From Cytophagales bacterium (GTDB taxonomy: Bacteria; Bacteroidota; Bacteroidia; Cytophagales; Thermoflexibacteraceae): a DNA stretch of 64,000 nucleotides. Shown here one piece after another: positions 42,417-51,596 of the stretch (its first letter is position 1; each line of letters opens with the position of its first letter). The notes beneath the pieces are model-generated. The model searched no databases, was not told where the DNA came from, and saw only the letters and a program-made list of their open reading frames with translations. The stretch lies in NCBI GenBank assembly GCA_013299115.1, contig JAAFKA010000018.1, positions 1 to 64,000 of the forward strand, in the 5' to 3' direction. A program made the position numbers and the translations under genes.

Positions 42417-43016
42417 TCAATCATCATCTCCATTGGAGGCTGCATAAGACTTCTGCAAGTTTACCGACAGAGAAAAGAATGAATGTTTGTCTGTTAAGGG
42501 TGTTATTTTTACGTCTAATTGGCTTTTGGCTGTTAGTGCTATTTGTATCAAACCAATGTTACCTTTTTGGAGGTTATCTCCGCCGTCGCCTCGCATCTTG
42601 CGTTTGTATTCTCTCAAACCATCACGGTCTAAGGAATTGACTGTTTGCGACTTTACAAAAATTTTGGCTGCGTCTTCGTTTGTTACTACATTTCCACTTA
42701 TGATTTGGTAGTGTGTAGCAAATTCTTTGATAATGACTGTACCAATTCCTGAGCCGTATTGTTCTGCACCTATATAGTTTCTTTCGTAAGAATAATAGGC
42801 TATGTTTTGTGCCAATTCTATGAAAATTGAGAACAATTTGCGGTTAATTTGTGGGTTGGCAGTGAGGTATTGCCTAACGGTTTGGCTTATCTCTCCCAAT
42901 ACCAAATGCGTAACTGAGCCTTTATAGGCTATCAGTACAACCCCATCTTCTTGTTCATCGAATTTGGTAGGGTGATAATCAAATAAAATAAAATGATGCC
43001 CGTTAGTAACTGTCAT
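42417..43016 (-). CDS. SiaB-family protein kinase (HATPase-like fold)
   Basis: 199 residues. In the SiaABCD system SiaB is the threonine kinase acting on SiaC and is opposed by SiaA. The expected ATPase-like N-box pattern is visible as IFIELAQNIAYYSYERN (Glu67, Asn70). QYGSGIGTVII and GGDNLQKGNIGLIQIA are glycine-containing segments like the family's lid. The C-terminal HSFFSLSVNLQ strand completes the fold. It is directly downstream of the SiaA-like phosphatase gene (88 nt), same strand. Typical HATPase G-boxes are degenerate, as in the family. Confidence 0.88.
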   Translation of the reverse strand: MTVTNGHHFILFDYHPTKFDEQEDGVVLIAYKGSVTHLVLGEISQTVRQYLTANPQINRKLFSIFIELAQNIAYYSYERNYIGAEQYGSGIGTVIIKEFATHYQIISGNVVTNEDAAKIFVKSQTVNSLDRDGLREYKRKMRGDGGDNLQKGNIGLIQIALTAKSQLDVKITPLTDKHSFFSLSVNLQKSYAASNGDDD

Positions 43017-43104
43017 AATAAAAAAAATAATTGCAATGCAAATTAAATAAAACTTCTGTTAAATTAACAAATAAAATTGTTTTTTTGTTAAGCAATTTCA
43101 AAAA

Positions 43105-45387
43105 TTATACCTCTATTGCCATCATCGTAATATCATCTCGTTGTAGTGCTTCGTTTTGGTGGTTGATAAGCAACTGTTCAACTAAGATGTATTGGTTGGG
43201 CAAGGCAAGGTGGTGATTTTTTTGTATCAATTCTGCCAATCTGTCTATTCCCAGTTTGTCGTGTACAGCGTTGTTTTGGTCTGTGATGCCGTCTGTCATC
43301 AGATAAATTCGCCCGCCGTCTTCCAAAATAAGTTCGTTATTGGTAAAATCTGTTTGTTTTTTCTGATTTCCGCCTATTGATTTTCTATCTCCCTTGATAA
43401 CAAAGAAAGTTGGGTCGTCTTTTTTCACGAAATACAAAGGTCTTTTTGCTCCTGCAAACAAAACTTTGGTGTTGCCGTAGTACAAAGTTTCTAAACGACA
43501 GAGGCAAATATCCATACCATCGTCATTCGATTTGTCTTGTTGGTGGAGAGAAATCTGTATGCTTTTGTGCAGTTCGTCTAAGATAGTAGCGGGGTCGAAA
43601 ATATGTTTTTGATTGACTATTTCCTTGAGCAAAGTATTGCCGACCAACGACATAAAAGCCCCTGGCACGCCATGCCCTGTGCAGTCTATTACGGCTGCAA
43701 AGATGTAGCCATTGATAACAGATAGCCAATAAAAATCTCCCGATACAATATCTTTTGGGCGGAAGAGCAAGAAATGTGATTTGAAAGCCTCGCGCATATC
43801 TTTATCACTTGGCAAAACGGCTGCCTGAATGGTTTGGGCATACCTGATGCTGTCTGTGATGTTGCGAGTTGATTCTTGTATGATTTCGTAGGCTTTTTCT
43901 ATTTCGTGTTTAGATTTTTCCAAACTGTGTGTTTTAGCCTCAATTTCTTTTTGTTGTATCGTAATTTCTTGATTTTTGGTTTCCAATTCGGAGTTTATTT
44001 GTCCCAAATAATCACGTTGTGCCTCGATTTCCTCTTTTTGTTGTTGAATTTCGGCTGTTCTTTCTTTCACCTTCGATTCGAGGCGTACATTTTCTTGGCG
44101 TTGTACGTCAAGCAGTTGCTCTTGCACTTTTTTACGTTCAGTACGCATTTGGGCGTATTTATCTGCAAGGGCTAAGGCAAGCAACAAGACCTCGATAACT
44201 GCACCTACTTCTGCCCCATGTGCGGTAAAAGCATTGGCGGGTAAAATACCAATGGTTTTGAAACCCAACATGAGCAAACCTATCAAGTAAAAAGTCCACG
44301 CCAATACAAAATATTTTGCGGTGCGAATACCTTTGAAAAAACTATGAATACCACAAATTACCAATAAAAACACAACACTAATGGTGGTTATTGTGGAAAG
44401 ACGAGTCATAATATTGTAATCCAAACCAAAGATAAGGGCAAGAGTCAAAAAGCCCATGCCTGTCAAGCCCCACAAAACTTTGTTCCAGACTGGGGTATAT
44501 CTTTTGGTTTCTAAAAAGTTTTTGGCAAAAAGCACCGAACCAATCAACCAAACTTGCATAGAAATATTGACCATATTGGCTGCTATTTTAAGCTGCGTAG
44601 GGAAAATATGTTGGAAAATATGCCCACTCAACGTAGCAATAAACAAGGTTGAGCCTAAGATAGAAATACTGTAATAGAGATAGTTGGAGTCGTTGAGAGA
44701 AAAATACAACACAATATTGTAAAAGACCATCACAAGCATGATGCCGTAAAAAATACCATACAATAACTCAGAAGTTGTGTTTTGTTTGTAATAATCTTTT
44801 GCCCTGACAATTTCCATTGGCACTTGCACTGCCCCTTTGGTTTGCACTTTTAGGAAATAAGTACGAGTTAAAGTGTCGTTTTGCTGCAAAGGAATGATAA
44901 AATTGCGGTAAGTAATTTCTCTTTCGGCAAAGGGCAACATATCTCCCAATTGAGTCATGCCCCAAGTGCTGTCGGCTTTGGGGTAGTAAAATTCTATGTG
45001 GTCTAACAAAGGGTAGCTAATTTCGAGAAACCAAGGCTCTTCGGAATTGAGGTTCTTTACATCAAATTTTAGCCAAAAGTTAGACATAGAGTAGCCAAAA
45101 TTGATACTTCTTTTGGTTATATTCTGAAACCTGTGCGTATAAGCAGGTTGCGAAACTTCATCTACTATTAAATTGCCTTCTTTGTCTTCCAAATAAACCA
45201 CTTGCTTGATTAAAGAATAGGCTTTGTGTTCGGGGCGAAGAACTACCAAATTGGGGTGAAAATAGTCAAGGGTGTCCTCCTCCACTTCGTTATCTTGAGC
45301 ATAAACCGCCAACGGCAAACCCACGAAAAGGAGCAAAAGAAAACAAGTAAGGTATAGTAAAGTGCTTCTCGATAAACAGCAAAACAT
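43105..45387 (-). CDS. SiaA-like membrane PP2C phosphatase with 7TMR-DISM sensor
   Basis: 760 residues. Signal peptide to about residue 30, an extracytoplasmic 7TMR-DISMED2 sensor (about 35-200; YSMSNFWLKFDVKN), seven membrane helices (about 205-410), a long coiled coil (410-510) and a SpoIIE/PP2C phosphatase (about 520-760). Metal residues: SGDFYW (Asp551), DCTGHGVPG (Asp568), DGMDICLC (Asp624-627), LMTDG (Asp699) and QRDDITM (Asp751/752). It should sense an extracellular, perhaps carbohydrate, ligand and dephosphorylate the SiaC proteins. First gene of the module. Confidence 0.93.
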   Translation of the reverse strand: MFCCLSRSTLLYLTCFLLLLFVGLPLAVYAQDNEVEEDTLDYFHPNLVVLRPEHKAYSLIKQVVYLEDKEGNLIVDEVSQPAYTHRFQNITKRSINFGYSMSNFWLKFDVKNLNSEEPWFLEISYPLLDHIEFYYPKADSTWGMTQLGDMLPFAEREITYRNFIIPLQQNDTLTRTYFLKVQTKGAVQVPMEIVRAKDYYKQNTTSELLYGIFYGIMLVMVFYNIVLYFSLNDSNYLYYSISILGSTLFIATLSGHIFQHIFPTQLKIAANMVNISMQVWLIGSVLFAKNFLETKRYTPVWNKVLWGLTGMGFLTLALIFGLDYNIMTRLSTITTISVVFLLVICGIHSFFKGIRTAKYFVLAWTFYLIGLLMLGFKTIGILPANAFTAHGAEVGAVIEVLLLALALADKYAQMRTERKKVQEQLLDVQRQENVRLESKVKERTAEIQQQKEEIEAQRDYLGQINSELETKNQEITIQQKEIEAKTHSLEKSKHEIEKAYEIIQESTRNITDSIRYAQTIQAAVLPSDKDMREAFKSHFLLFRPKDIVSGDFYWLSVINGYIFAAVIDCTGHGVPGAFMSLVGNTLLKEIVNQKHIFDPATILDELHKSIQISLHQQDKSNDDGMDICLCRLETLYYGNTKVLFAGAKRPLYFVKKDDPTFFVIKGDRKSIGGNQKKQTDFTNNELILEDGGRIYLMTDGITDQNNAVHDKLGIDRLAELIQKNHHLALPNQYILVEQLLINHQNEALQRDDITMMAIEV

Positions 45388-45496
45388 ACGAAGTAAAAGT
45401 TTATTTTGGGGTTGCCCAAAAATTATTGGTTTGGCTTGTCAAAGTAGAAAAATAAAATGGAATAACAAAAAAAAATAGATTTATTCTTTTTATTTT

Positions 45497-45504
45497 TATA
45501 TTTG
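45497..45504 (+). promoter_or_regulatory. Candidate -7 box (TATATTTG) of the Fur-family gene
   Basis: Exact TAnnTTTG match 21 nt before the ATG at 45526; no clear -33 partner. Confidence 0.5.
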
Positions 45505-45525
45505 TGGTAGCAAAGCACCAACACC

Positions 45526-45957
45526 ATGCACGAAAATAAAACCACTACCGACCTCTTGCTCAAACATTCTTTAAGGCGTACCAGCATCAGAATAGCCATT
45601 TTAGATGTTTTTGTAATCTATCCTTATGCTTTGACTCACGCCGAAATAGAGGCAAAAATCAGCAATGCGTTTGATAGAGTAACAATTTATAGAACCTTGA
45701 AATCTTTTGAGGAGCAAGGGCTGATTCATCGGGTTTTAGACGATTCGGGGGTGGCTAAGTATGCCCTTTGCTCTCACGAACATTGCGAAACGCACAAGCA
45801 TCACGATAAGCACATTCATTTTAACTGCGTGCAGTGCGGACACACTTTTTGTTTAGACCACGTGCCTATTCCTGATATTCAACTGCCTAAGCAATACCAA
45901 CTTCAAAAAATTGACTTTTTGGCACAAGGGATTTGTAAGAATTGTAGTATTGTCTGA
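45526..45957 (+). CDS. Fur-family metal-dependent transcriptional repressor
   Basis: 143 residues. Winged-helix DNA-binding part (THAEIEAKISNAFDRVTIYR then TLKSFEEQGLIHRV) and a metal-binding half with HEHCETHKHHDKHIHFNCVQ, the CVQCGHTFCLDH site and a terminal GICKNCSIV. The two CxxC pairs form the structural Zn site. The unusually His-rich run HEHCETHKHHDKHIH resembles Zur/PerR-like members; which metal is sensed is not decidable. Single gene, ended by a strong hairpin. Confidence 0.92.
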   Translation: MHENKTTTDLLLKHSLRRTSIRIAILDVFVIYPYALTHAEIEAKISNAFDRVTIYRTLKSFEEQGLIHRVLDDSGVAKYALCSHEHCETHKHHDKHIHFNCVQCGHTFCLDHVPIPDIQLPKQYQLQKIDFLAQGICKNCSIV

Positions 45958-45964
45958 TATAAAA

Positions 45965-45995
45965 AAACTAACATTTCTCAAAGAAATGTTAGTTT
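45965..45995. terminator. Bidirectional terminator, R4-type hairpin
   Basis: AAACTAACATTTCT and AGAAATGTTAGTTT form a perfect 14 bp stem around CAA, with an A-run on the left and a T-run on the right. It sits between the convergent Fur-family and lipoprotein genes. The core is the same as the R4 palindromes at 23525 and 33583. Confidence 0.8.
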
Positions 45996-46017
45996 TCTAT
46001 TTTGACTTGAGCAGCAA

Positions 46018-46863
46018 TTATTTAATCACTTTAATATCAAATACAACATCTGTACCTGTTCCATTGGGTGGCAAACTTTTTACTCTAATCAAACCACGTT
46101 TGTTACCTGTGGTCTGGAAAAAATATACGCCTCCTACTACTACATTTTGTACTACTAAATTTTGTATTGTAGGCGGATTAACATTATTTAGTTCGGTTGC
46201 TGTTACGTTGTCAAAATTTAAGGTAGAGGTAGAAAAAAGTGTTCTTGTCCAGCCTGTTTTGCCACCTACATTGAGGTTGTTGGCAACACGAGCATCAGGT
46301 GATACAAAAGAGGGCTGCAAAGTTACTATACCAAAAGTAATATCTACTTTCGCAGGGTCTGCCTCTGCCGTATTTTGTACTCTATTCTCAGCACTAATGT
46401 AGAAACTACCCGTAGCCGTACCTACTGTAACGGTTGCTCCTTGATTCAACAACCGAACATCAGTGTTGGTGATTAAGCTAACATTGCTGGTTACGTTCAC
46501 TGTATAGGTAGCAGATTTTGAATTACCTTTGGCATCTTCTGCCAAAAATATAAAGTTCAAAGTTTGTCCTGCATCTTGTGCCGTAACAGTGTAGTTAAAA
46601 TTATAGGTCAAGGTAGCACCAGTAAAGGTGGGTACATTGCCAATGGAAGACGAACCTTTGCGAACCTCAAACTTGGTTAGCGTATTAGGTGCTGCCACAT
46701 TGACTGCAAAAGCCAAAGCATCACCTACTTTGGCTGTGCTGGGGGCTGTGCTGGGTACGGTTACTGTAAAAGCAGTTTGGGTAGGCACAGGGTCTGTAAT
46801 GCCACCGCAGCTATACAAGAAACTTAACAAAACAAAAGCAAAGAAATATGCTGTTTTTTTCAT
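46018..46863 (-). CDS. Lipoprotein with an Ig-like domain
   Basis: 281 residues. Lipoprotein signal MKKTAYFFAFVLLSFLYSC, then an Ig-like beta-sandwich (about 30-125, AQDAGQTLNFIFLAEDAKGN) and a second beta-rich domain (about 130-281) with ITNTDVRLLNQGATVTVGTA and a final GLIRVKSLPPNGTGTDVVFD. It is probably exposed on the cell surface or in the periplasm. No enzymatic motif is seen; similar repeat-sandwich lipoproteins in Bacteroidota are of unknown function. Confidence 0.75.
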   Translation of the reverse strand: MKKTAYFFAFVLLSFLYSCGGITDPVPTQTAFTVTVPSTAPSTAKVGDALAFAVNVAAPNTLTKFEVRKGSSSIGNVPTFTGATLTYNFNYTVTAQDAGQTLNFIFLAEDAKGNSKSATYTVNVTSNVSLITNTDVRLLNQGATVTVGTATGSFYISAENRVQNTAEADPAKVDITFGIVTLQPSFVSPDARVANNLNVGGKTGWTRTLFSTSTLNFDNVTATELNNVNPPTIQNLVVQNVVVGGVYFFQTTGNKRGLIRVKSLPPNGTGTDVVFDIKVIK

Positions 46864-47007
46864 TTTTAAGAATAATTTAAAAGTTGAACAAGGTTAATTT
46901 GCTTTGCAGCAAATTAATTGCGTATAATAATTGATACGCAAAAGTAATACTTTGGTTTTTTCTTGACAAGCCGAATAGAGTTAATGATTTGTTAAAGTCA
47001 AATAGGA

Positions 47008-48156
47008 TTACAAAATTTTTTGGTAATACGCCGCCAATCTATCGCCATAATGCTGCCAAGTATAAAATTGGCTCACTGTTTCTTGTGCCAATTTGCCCAT
47101 TTTTGCTGTCTGTTCTGGGTTTTCATAGCAATACAATAGTTTTTCCTTTAAGGTTTCTATGGCATGAATCGGAATTACAAAACCTGTTTGGTGGTCTTTT
47201 ACCAAATCTGCCCCGCCTACATTTTGCGTACAAATAACAGGCAAACCGCAAGCCATAGCCTGTGGCACTACTTGTGCAAAACCATCTTCTATCGAATTAA
47301 TCACAAAAACATGGGCTGCTGCCAATTTTTCCTTTAACGCAACTTGCGAAACTGCACCATGATAAACCACCTGTCGGCTATATTGTACCAAAAAAGGCTT
47401 GATTTCCTCCTCTATATGCCCAACCAAATGCAACCAAGCATGAGGTAAACGAAGTTGGTGAAATGCCTGCAACAAACCTATAATTCCTTTGCGTACACTC
47501 AACTGTCCTGCATAAATAAACTGAAAATCAGTACGTTGCATTTTATTTACTTCTTGAGGTTGGTAAAAAAGTTGCAAATTAACCCCCAACGGTGCATACA
47601 ACAATTTATCGGAACTGATGCCTTGCGAAATAAAACTTTGAGCCACAAACTGCGAAGGGACTTGCAAATAATCTGCATTGGCATACTCAAAGGCTGTTTG
47701 TTCGAGGCGGGCGGGGCTGAAAATTTTATCAATTTTGGTAGTGCCTAAACCCAATTTGTCGTAAGCCTCACGCAAAAGTTGGCAATGCACCACATCATGA
47801 GCAGAGGCTTGCGTGATAAATGTCTTGATTTTCAGTGCTTTGGCTCTTTCCAAAATAGGCAAAGCAATTAAAGGAAAAGTAATAATAGCCTGTTCGTCTT
47901 GTAATTGGCTGGCTACCCACTGCCCAAAATGGCGAAAAGCCGACAATTTTTCTGTTTTGAGAACATAAAATAAAAAGGCAGCCCCGTAATGGGTACTTAC
48001 CAAATCAGGCGAAATAGTAAAATCCTGTGCGTTGTTTTTATGCAAAAATTTTCCATAAAAAGAAGTGTAAAGTCGGTGCAACAACCCTCGTTCATAGAGT
48101 TGTTGAGCCAAGTGAAAAGCATGAAATTTAGTGCGAACAGCTACGGAGATTTTCAT
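47008..48156 (-). CDS. Glycosyltransferase family 4-like protein
   Basis: 382 residues, GT-B fold. The C-terminal half has the GT4 elements FIYAGQLSVRKGIIGLLQAF, VVYHGAVSQVALKEKLAAAH, and the EDGFAQVVPQAMACGLPVIC donor-binding helix with Glu at the E-x7-E site changed (EDGFAQVVPQA, where the second Glu is Gln). The N-terminal half (MKISVAVRTKFHAFHLAQQL) is the acceptor side. It likely adds a sugar to a surface polysaccharide or lipid. It stands alone except for the TPR gene upstream; an R5 palindrome separates them. Confidence 0.9.
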   Translation of the reverse strand: MKISVAVRTKFHAFHLAQQLYERGLLHRLYTSFYGKFLHKNNAQDFTISPDLVSTHYGAAFLFYVLKTEKLSAFRHFGQWVASQLQDEQAIITFPLIALPILERAKALKIKTFITQASAHDVVHCQLLREAYDKLGLGTTKIDKIFSPARLEQTAFEYANADYLQVPSQFVAQSFISQGISSDKLLYAPLGVNLQLFYQPQEVNKMQRTDFQFIYAGQLSVRKGIIGLLQAFHQLRLPHAWLHLVGHIEEEIKPFLVQYSRQVVYHGAVSQVALKEKLAAAHVFVINSIEDGFAQVVPQAMACGLPVICTQNVGGADLVKDHQTGFVIPIHAIETLKEKLLYCYENPEQTAKMGKLAQETVSQFYTWQHYGDRLAAYYQKIL

Positions 48157-48175
48157 AAAAAGGACATAAAATTAA

Positions 48176-48204
48176 TTATCGGACACTTTTAAAGTGTCCG
48201 ATAA
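48176..48204. repeat. Palindrome R5, perfect copy
   Basis: TTATCGGACACTTT-T-AAAGTGTCCGATAA, 29 nt perfect. It lies between the stop of the TPR gene and the start of the glycosyltransferase. Other copies at 39857-39883 and 60528-60559. Confidence 0.85.
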
Positions 48205-48219
48205 CTTTGTTCACTTAAC

Positions 48220-49710
48220 TTACTTCAACTCAAAATACTCGGCAAACAATTTGGTAGCTATTGGATTATTTTGTTTGGTGGAGGCAAAATACAGAGCATC
48301 TAAGGCTTCGTTCATTTTGTCTAAACGCAGACAAAGCAAAGCATAGTGCAAAACGGCATCTTTGTCATTGTTGCCACCCACTTGCAAGGCTTTTAGCGTA
48401 AAATCAAAACTTTGCTCATATTGCTGTTCGTCATAACTATTCAAAGCCTTGTAAAACAGGTACTTATAGTTTTGCGGATAGACAATCAAGGCTTTGTTTA
48501 TTGTTTCGTCGCGTTGCGTAGTTTTCTTTTGCTTGTTATAAACCTCTGCCAAAACCAACAAATCTGTTTCCTCTTCGGCTATTTTCAACTTGCGAAGTAG
48601 CACTTCTTCGGCTGCTGCATACTCCTCATAGACCAAGTGAATAAAAGTCAAGTTTGTATAAATTTGTGCTTTTTCGGGGTTTTCGGCAATAGCTTTGCCA
48701 AAAAAAGTTTTGCCATCTGCCACTTTCCCTTGCAAAAAATAGATTAATCCCAACGAATTATAGATAAAACTTTTGCTGCCTTTGTGCTGTTTTGACAATT
48801 TTTCAAAATAACCTTGCAATTCTGTTAGGCGTGGGTCTTTGCTTACCAATTTTTGCATAGTCTTTTTCAGTTCTTTGCTGTCTTTAATTTTTTCGTTTTG
48901 GTTTGCAAAGTTCATAAAAATCTCATAAAAAGTTTCCAACAACAAAGTCGTCTGGTACAACGTAGCAAATTCCTTTTGCAAAGGATATTTTTTTGCAGCC
49001 TCTGCTATATATTTTTTCTCTATTTGCAAAGGCGTACTGCTCGAATCAGCTATTTTTTTGTGCATAGCCGTAAAAAAATCAGCCGTAACTGCCGTAATAT
49101 AGTAGTCGAGTATTTTGTCATTGCGTTTCAGGGCTTCCTTCGCCTGTCGACTGGCGTTGGCGTAGTCCCCCAACACATTGTTGAGTACGGCTAATTGGTG
49201 GTAAGTTTTGGCACTATCGGGCATAGCATTTTTGCCCGCTATAGCCCAATCAAAAGCCTTTACATAGTCTTTTAGCTCCATCGCACATTGGGCTAATTGG
49301 TAAAAAACTTCGCCTTGCTTGTCATTTTTTGCCAATTTTTCCTCATATTTTTTTACCAATGTTCGGTAGGCGTTGTAATACGTAGCCGTATCTTTTGGGT
49401 TTTTGTAATAATATAAATGATGCAACAGCCTGTAACTTTCCAAATCTTCGGAATTGGCTTTTAGCAATTTTTGATATTTGAGAGTATCTTTTAGTTTTTC
49501 TGTTTTGGGTTGATAAGTCGGGGCATTCATGTCTTTGCTCTCAAACCAATAACGCATCTCCGCCTGTGCAGGTGGCGAAACATCTTTTGCCAACGAATCT
49601 ATTTGGTTGGTATCTGCTTTTTTGATTTGGGTATAAGTTTGCGAAAAAGTATCTCCAATTGCTCCCAAGCAGAGAGCAAAAAAGATAAAAATAAATAGCT
49701 TTGTTTTCAT
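48220..49710 (-). CDS. Exported TPR-repeat protein
   Basis: 496 residues with signal peptide MKTKLFIFIFFALCLGAIGD. At least six TPR-like helix pairs are visible, for example GEVFYQLAQCAMELKDYVKA, AKTYHQLAVLNNVLGDYANA and SFIYNSLGLIYFLQGKVADG. No enzyme domain. TPR scaffolds of this kind hold protein complexes in the periplasm or at the outer membrane. The family is not further resolved. Confidence 0.8.
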   Translation of the reverse strand: MKTKLFIFIFFALCLGAIGDTFSQTYTQIKKADTNQIDSLAKDVSPPAQAEMRYWFESKDMNAPTYQPKTEKLKDTLKYQKLLKANSEDLESYRLLHHLYYYKNPKDTATYYNAYRTLVKKYEEKLAKNDKQGEVFYQLAQCAMELKDYVKAFDWAIAGKNAMPDSAKTYHQLAVLNNVLGDYANASRQAKEALKRNDKILDYYITAVTADFFTAMHKKIADSSSTPLQIEKKYIAEAAKKYPLQKEFATLYQTTLLLETFYEIFMNFANQNEKIKDSKELKKTMQKLVSKDPRLTELQGYFEKLSKQHKGSKSFIYNSLGLIYFLQGKVADGKTFFGKAIAENPEKAQIYTNLTFIHLVYEEYAAAEEVLLRKLKIAEEETDLLVLAEVYNKQKKTTQRDETINKALIVYPQNYKYLFYKALNSYDEQQYEQSFDFTLKALQVGGNNDKDAVLHYALLCLRLDKMNEALDALYFASTKQNNPIATKLFAEYFELK

Positions 49711-49793
49711 GGCTTGCGTGTAAATGTATAAAAATAGGAAAAAATATTGATTTTCCTTTCTAAAAGTAGATTAAAATTTTTATAAAGTAGCAA

Positions 49794-49825
49794 TTTGCAA
49801 ATACTATCAAAAAAGTGTATTTTTG
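49794..49825 (+). promoter_or_regulatory. Promoter of the first AAA-ATPase gene (TTTG-N20-TATTTTTG)
   Basis: TTTG at 49794-49797, then 20 nt, then TATTTTTG at 49818-49825; ATG at 49842. The leader is only about 10 nt. No equal promoter is visible before the second gene 51 nt after the first, so they may be co-transcribed. Confidence 0.8.
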
Positions 49826-49841
49826 TTATTATTTAGCAATT

Positions 49842-51545
49842 ATGCAAAAATTCCCCTACGGAGAAAGCAACTTTGCCAAAGTTAGCTTAGAAAATTATGT
49901 GTATGTGGACAAAACTCCCTATTTGGAAGTGATGGAAAATCTACATACCTCTTATCACTTTTTTCTCCGCCCCCGCAGGTTTGGCAAAAGTCTGTTTGCG
50001 TCTTTGCTTTCCTATTATTATGGTGTAGAACACAAAGCAAACTTCGATAAATTGTTTGGTAGGTTTTACATTGGCAAAAATCCCACGCCCAAAGCCAATA
50101 GTTATTTGGTTTTGAGTTTTGAGTTTTCAGGCATCAATACCAGCACCTATGAGAGTACATACAACGGATTTTTGAAAAACACCAAAGATGGTGTTAGGTT
50201 TTTCTTAGGTAAGTATGAAACTTTGTTTAGTGCTTCTCAACAAGCAGAAATCATAGCAGAACAAAGCCCTGAATCTATACTAAAATCTTTATTTGTTTTT
50301 CATAAAATCAATAAAATTGCTACCCCAATTTATTTAGTCATAGACGAATACGACCATTTTGCTAATGAAATTATAGCCTTCAACCTCACAGATTTTGGCG
50401 ACATTATCAGTCGCAATGGTTTTGTCCGCAAGTTTTATGAGGTCATTAAAACAGCCACTATGGAGGGTGTGGTAGATAAATTGTTTGTAACAGGGGTAAC
50501 GCCAATTACCTTAGACAGCCTAACCAGTGGCTTTAATATTGCGACAGACTTGACTATGGAACGTCAATTCAACGCCATGACAGGTTTTACTTTTGAGGAA
50601 GTGCAGGGTTTGGTGGACATAGCTTGTGCAGACCAAACTTGCGACAAACCCCGAATCTACAACGACTTACGAGCATGGTACAATGGCTATTTGTTTTATG
50701 GCAGAGCAAAAGAAAGAATATACAACCCAAACATGGTCTTGTCTTTTTTAAGGCAGTTGCAAACGAACCGAGAATATCCTGAAAAAATGTTAGATGTAAA
50801 TATTGCTTCGGATTACAAAAAAATAAAGAACTTTTTTGCTCTCAAAAATCCGCAACAAAACTATGAAGTTTTAGACGAGCTGCTTACAATAGGCAACATT
50901 CAATCGGCAATTACAGAAAAATTTAATTTTGAACGGGAATTTACTGCTACAGATTTTGCAAGTTTATTGTTCTATATGGGTTTTGTAAGTATTAGACAAC
51001 AAAAAGGCTTAACTTATATTCTCCAAATGCCAAACTACGTGATACAAGGTTTGTATTTGGATTTCTTTGCTGAACTCCTAAAAAATAAAAGTGAAACCTT
51101 ACTAGATACTAAACCCTTACAAAAAGCCATAGAAGCCCTTGCTTATAAGGGTAATGCCCAACTTTTTGCCAATGAAATACAGCAAAATCTAAAAACTTTT
51201 TCTAATCGTGATGCTATCAAATTTTCGGAAAAACATCTTAAAGTAGTTGTTTTGACTTTGCTCAATATTTCCAAACTCTACTTTGTAAAAAGTGAGTACG
51301 AAACAGAGAAAAAATATGTGGATTTGCTGCTCTTAGAAAGATTACCTTTTCCGGTCAATTACCAATATGCCATAGAACTCAAATATTTGCCCAAAGAAAG
51401 GGCAAACGAGGTAGAAAGTTTGAAAGAACAAGCAATTTTGCAACTACAAGGCTATTTGCAAAGTCCTGAATTGCAGCAACTTAGCAACCTCAAAGCCTTT
51501 ATTTGGATTGTGGTGGGAGATGACTTGGAAATGGTGGAGTTGTAA
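49842..51545 (+). CDS. AAA-ATPase-like/PD-(D/E)XK protein, tandem copy 1
   Basis: 567 residues of the large Bacteroidota family with an AAA-ATPase-like domain and a C-terminal PD-(D/E)XK nuclease-type domain. Walker A-like RPRRFGKSLFAS (about residue 45), Walker B ATPIYLVIDEYDHFANE (about 165), and sensor-like region VTPITLDSLTSGFNIATDLT. C-terminal DLLLLERLPF and YAIELKYLPKE give the Asp and Glu-x-Lys of the nuclease site. Members are abundant, multi-copy and of unknown role; a link to defence or mobile DNA has been suggested. The earlier in-frame start is TTG; ATG at 49842 matches the start of copy 2. Confidence 0.88.
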   Translation: MQKFPYGESNFAKVSLENYVYVDKTPYLEVMENLHTSYHFFLRPRRFGKSLFASLLSYYYGVEHKANFDKLFGRFYIGKNPTPKANSYLVLSFEFSGINTSTYESTYNGFLKNTKDGVRFFLGKYETLFSASQQAEIIAEQSPESILKSLFVFHKINKIATPIYLVIDEYDHFANEIIAFNLTDFGDIISRNGFVRKFYEVIKTATMEGVVDKLFVTGVTPITLDSLTSGFNIATDLTMERQFNAMTGFTFEEVQGLVDIACADQTCDKPRIYNDLRAWYNGYLFYGRAKERIYNPNMVLSFLRQLQTNREYPEKMLDVNIASDYKKIKNFFALKNPQQNYEVLDELLTIGNIQSAITEKFNFEREFTATDFASLLFYMGFVSIRQQKGLTYILQMPNYVIQGLYLDFFAELLKNKSETLLDTKPLQKAIEALAYKGNAQLFANEIQQNLKTFSNRDAIKFSEKHLKVVVLTLLNISKLYFVKSEYETEKKYVDLLLLERLPFPVNYQYAIELKYLPKERANEVESLKEQAILQLQGYLQSPELQQLSNLKAFIWIVVGDDLEMVEL

Positions 51546-51596
51546 GTTAATTTGTAACTATTTTTATATGTAATATTTCATATTTATTACCAAACT

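Noticed and set aside
45911-46402. 163-codon plus-strand frame overlapping the Fur-family and lipoprotein genes
   Set aside because: Runs through the terminator hairpin and antisense to the lipoprotein; the lipoprotein signal peptide supports the minus-strand gene.
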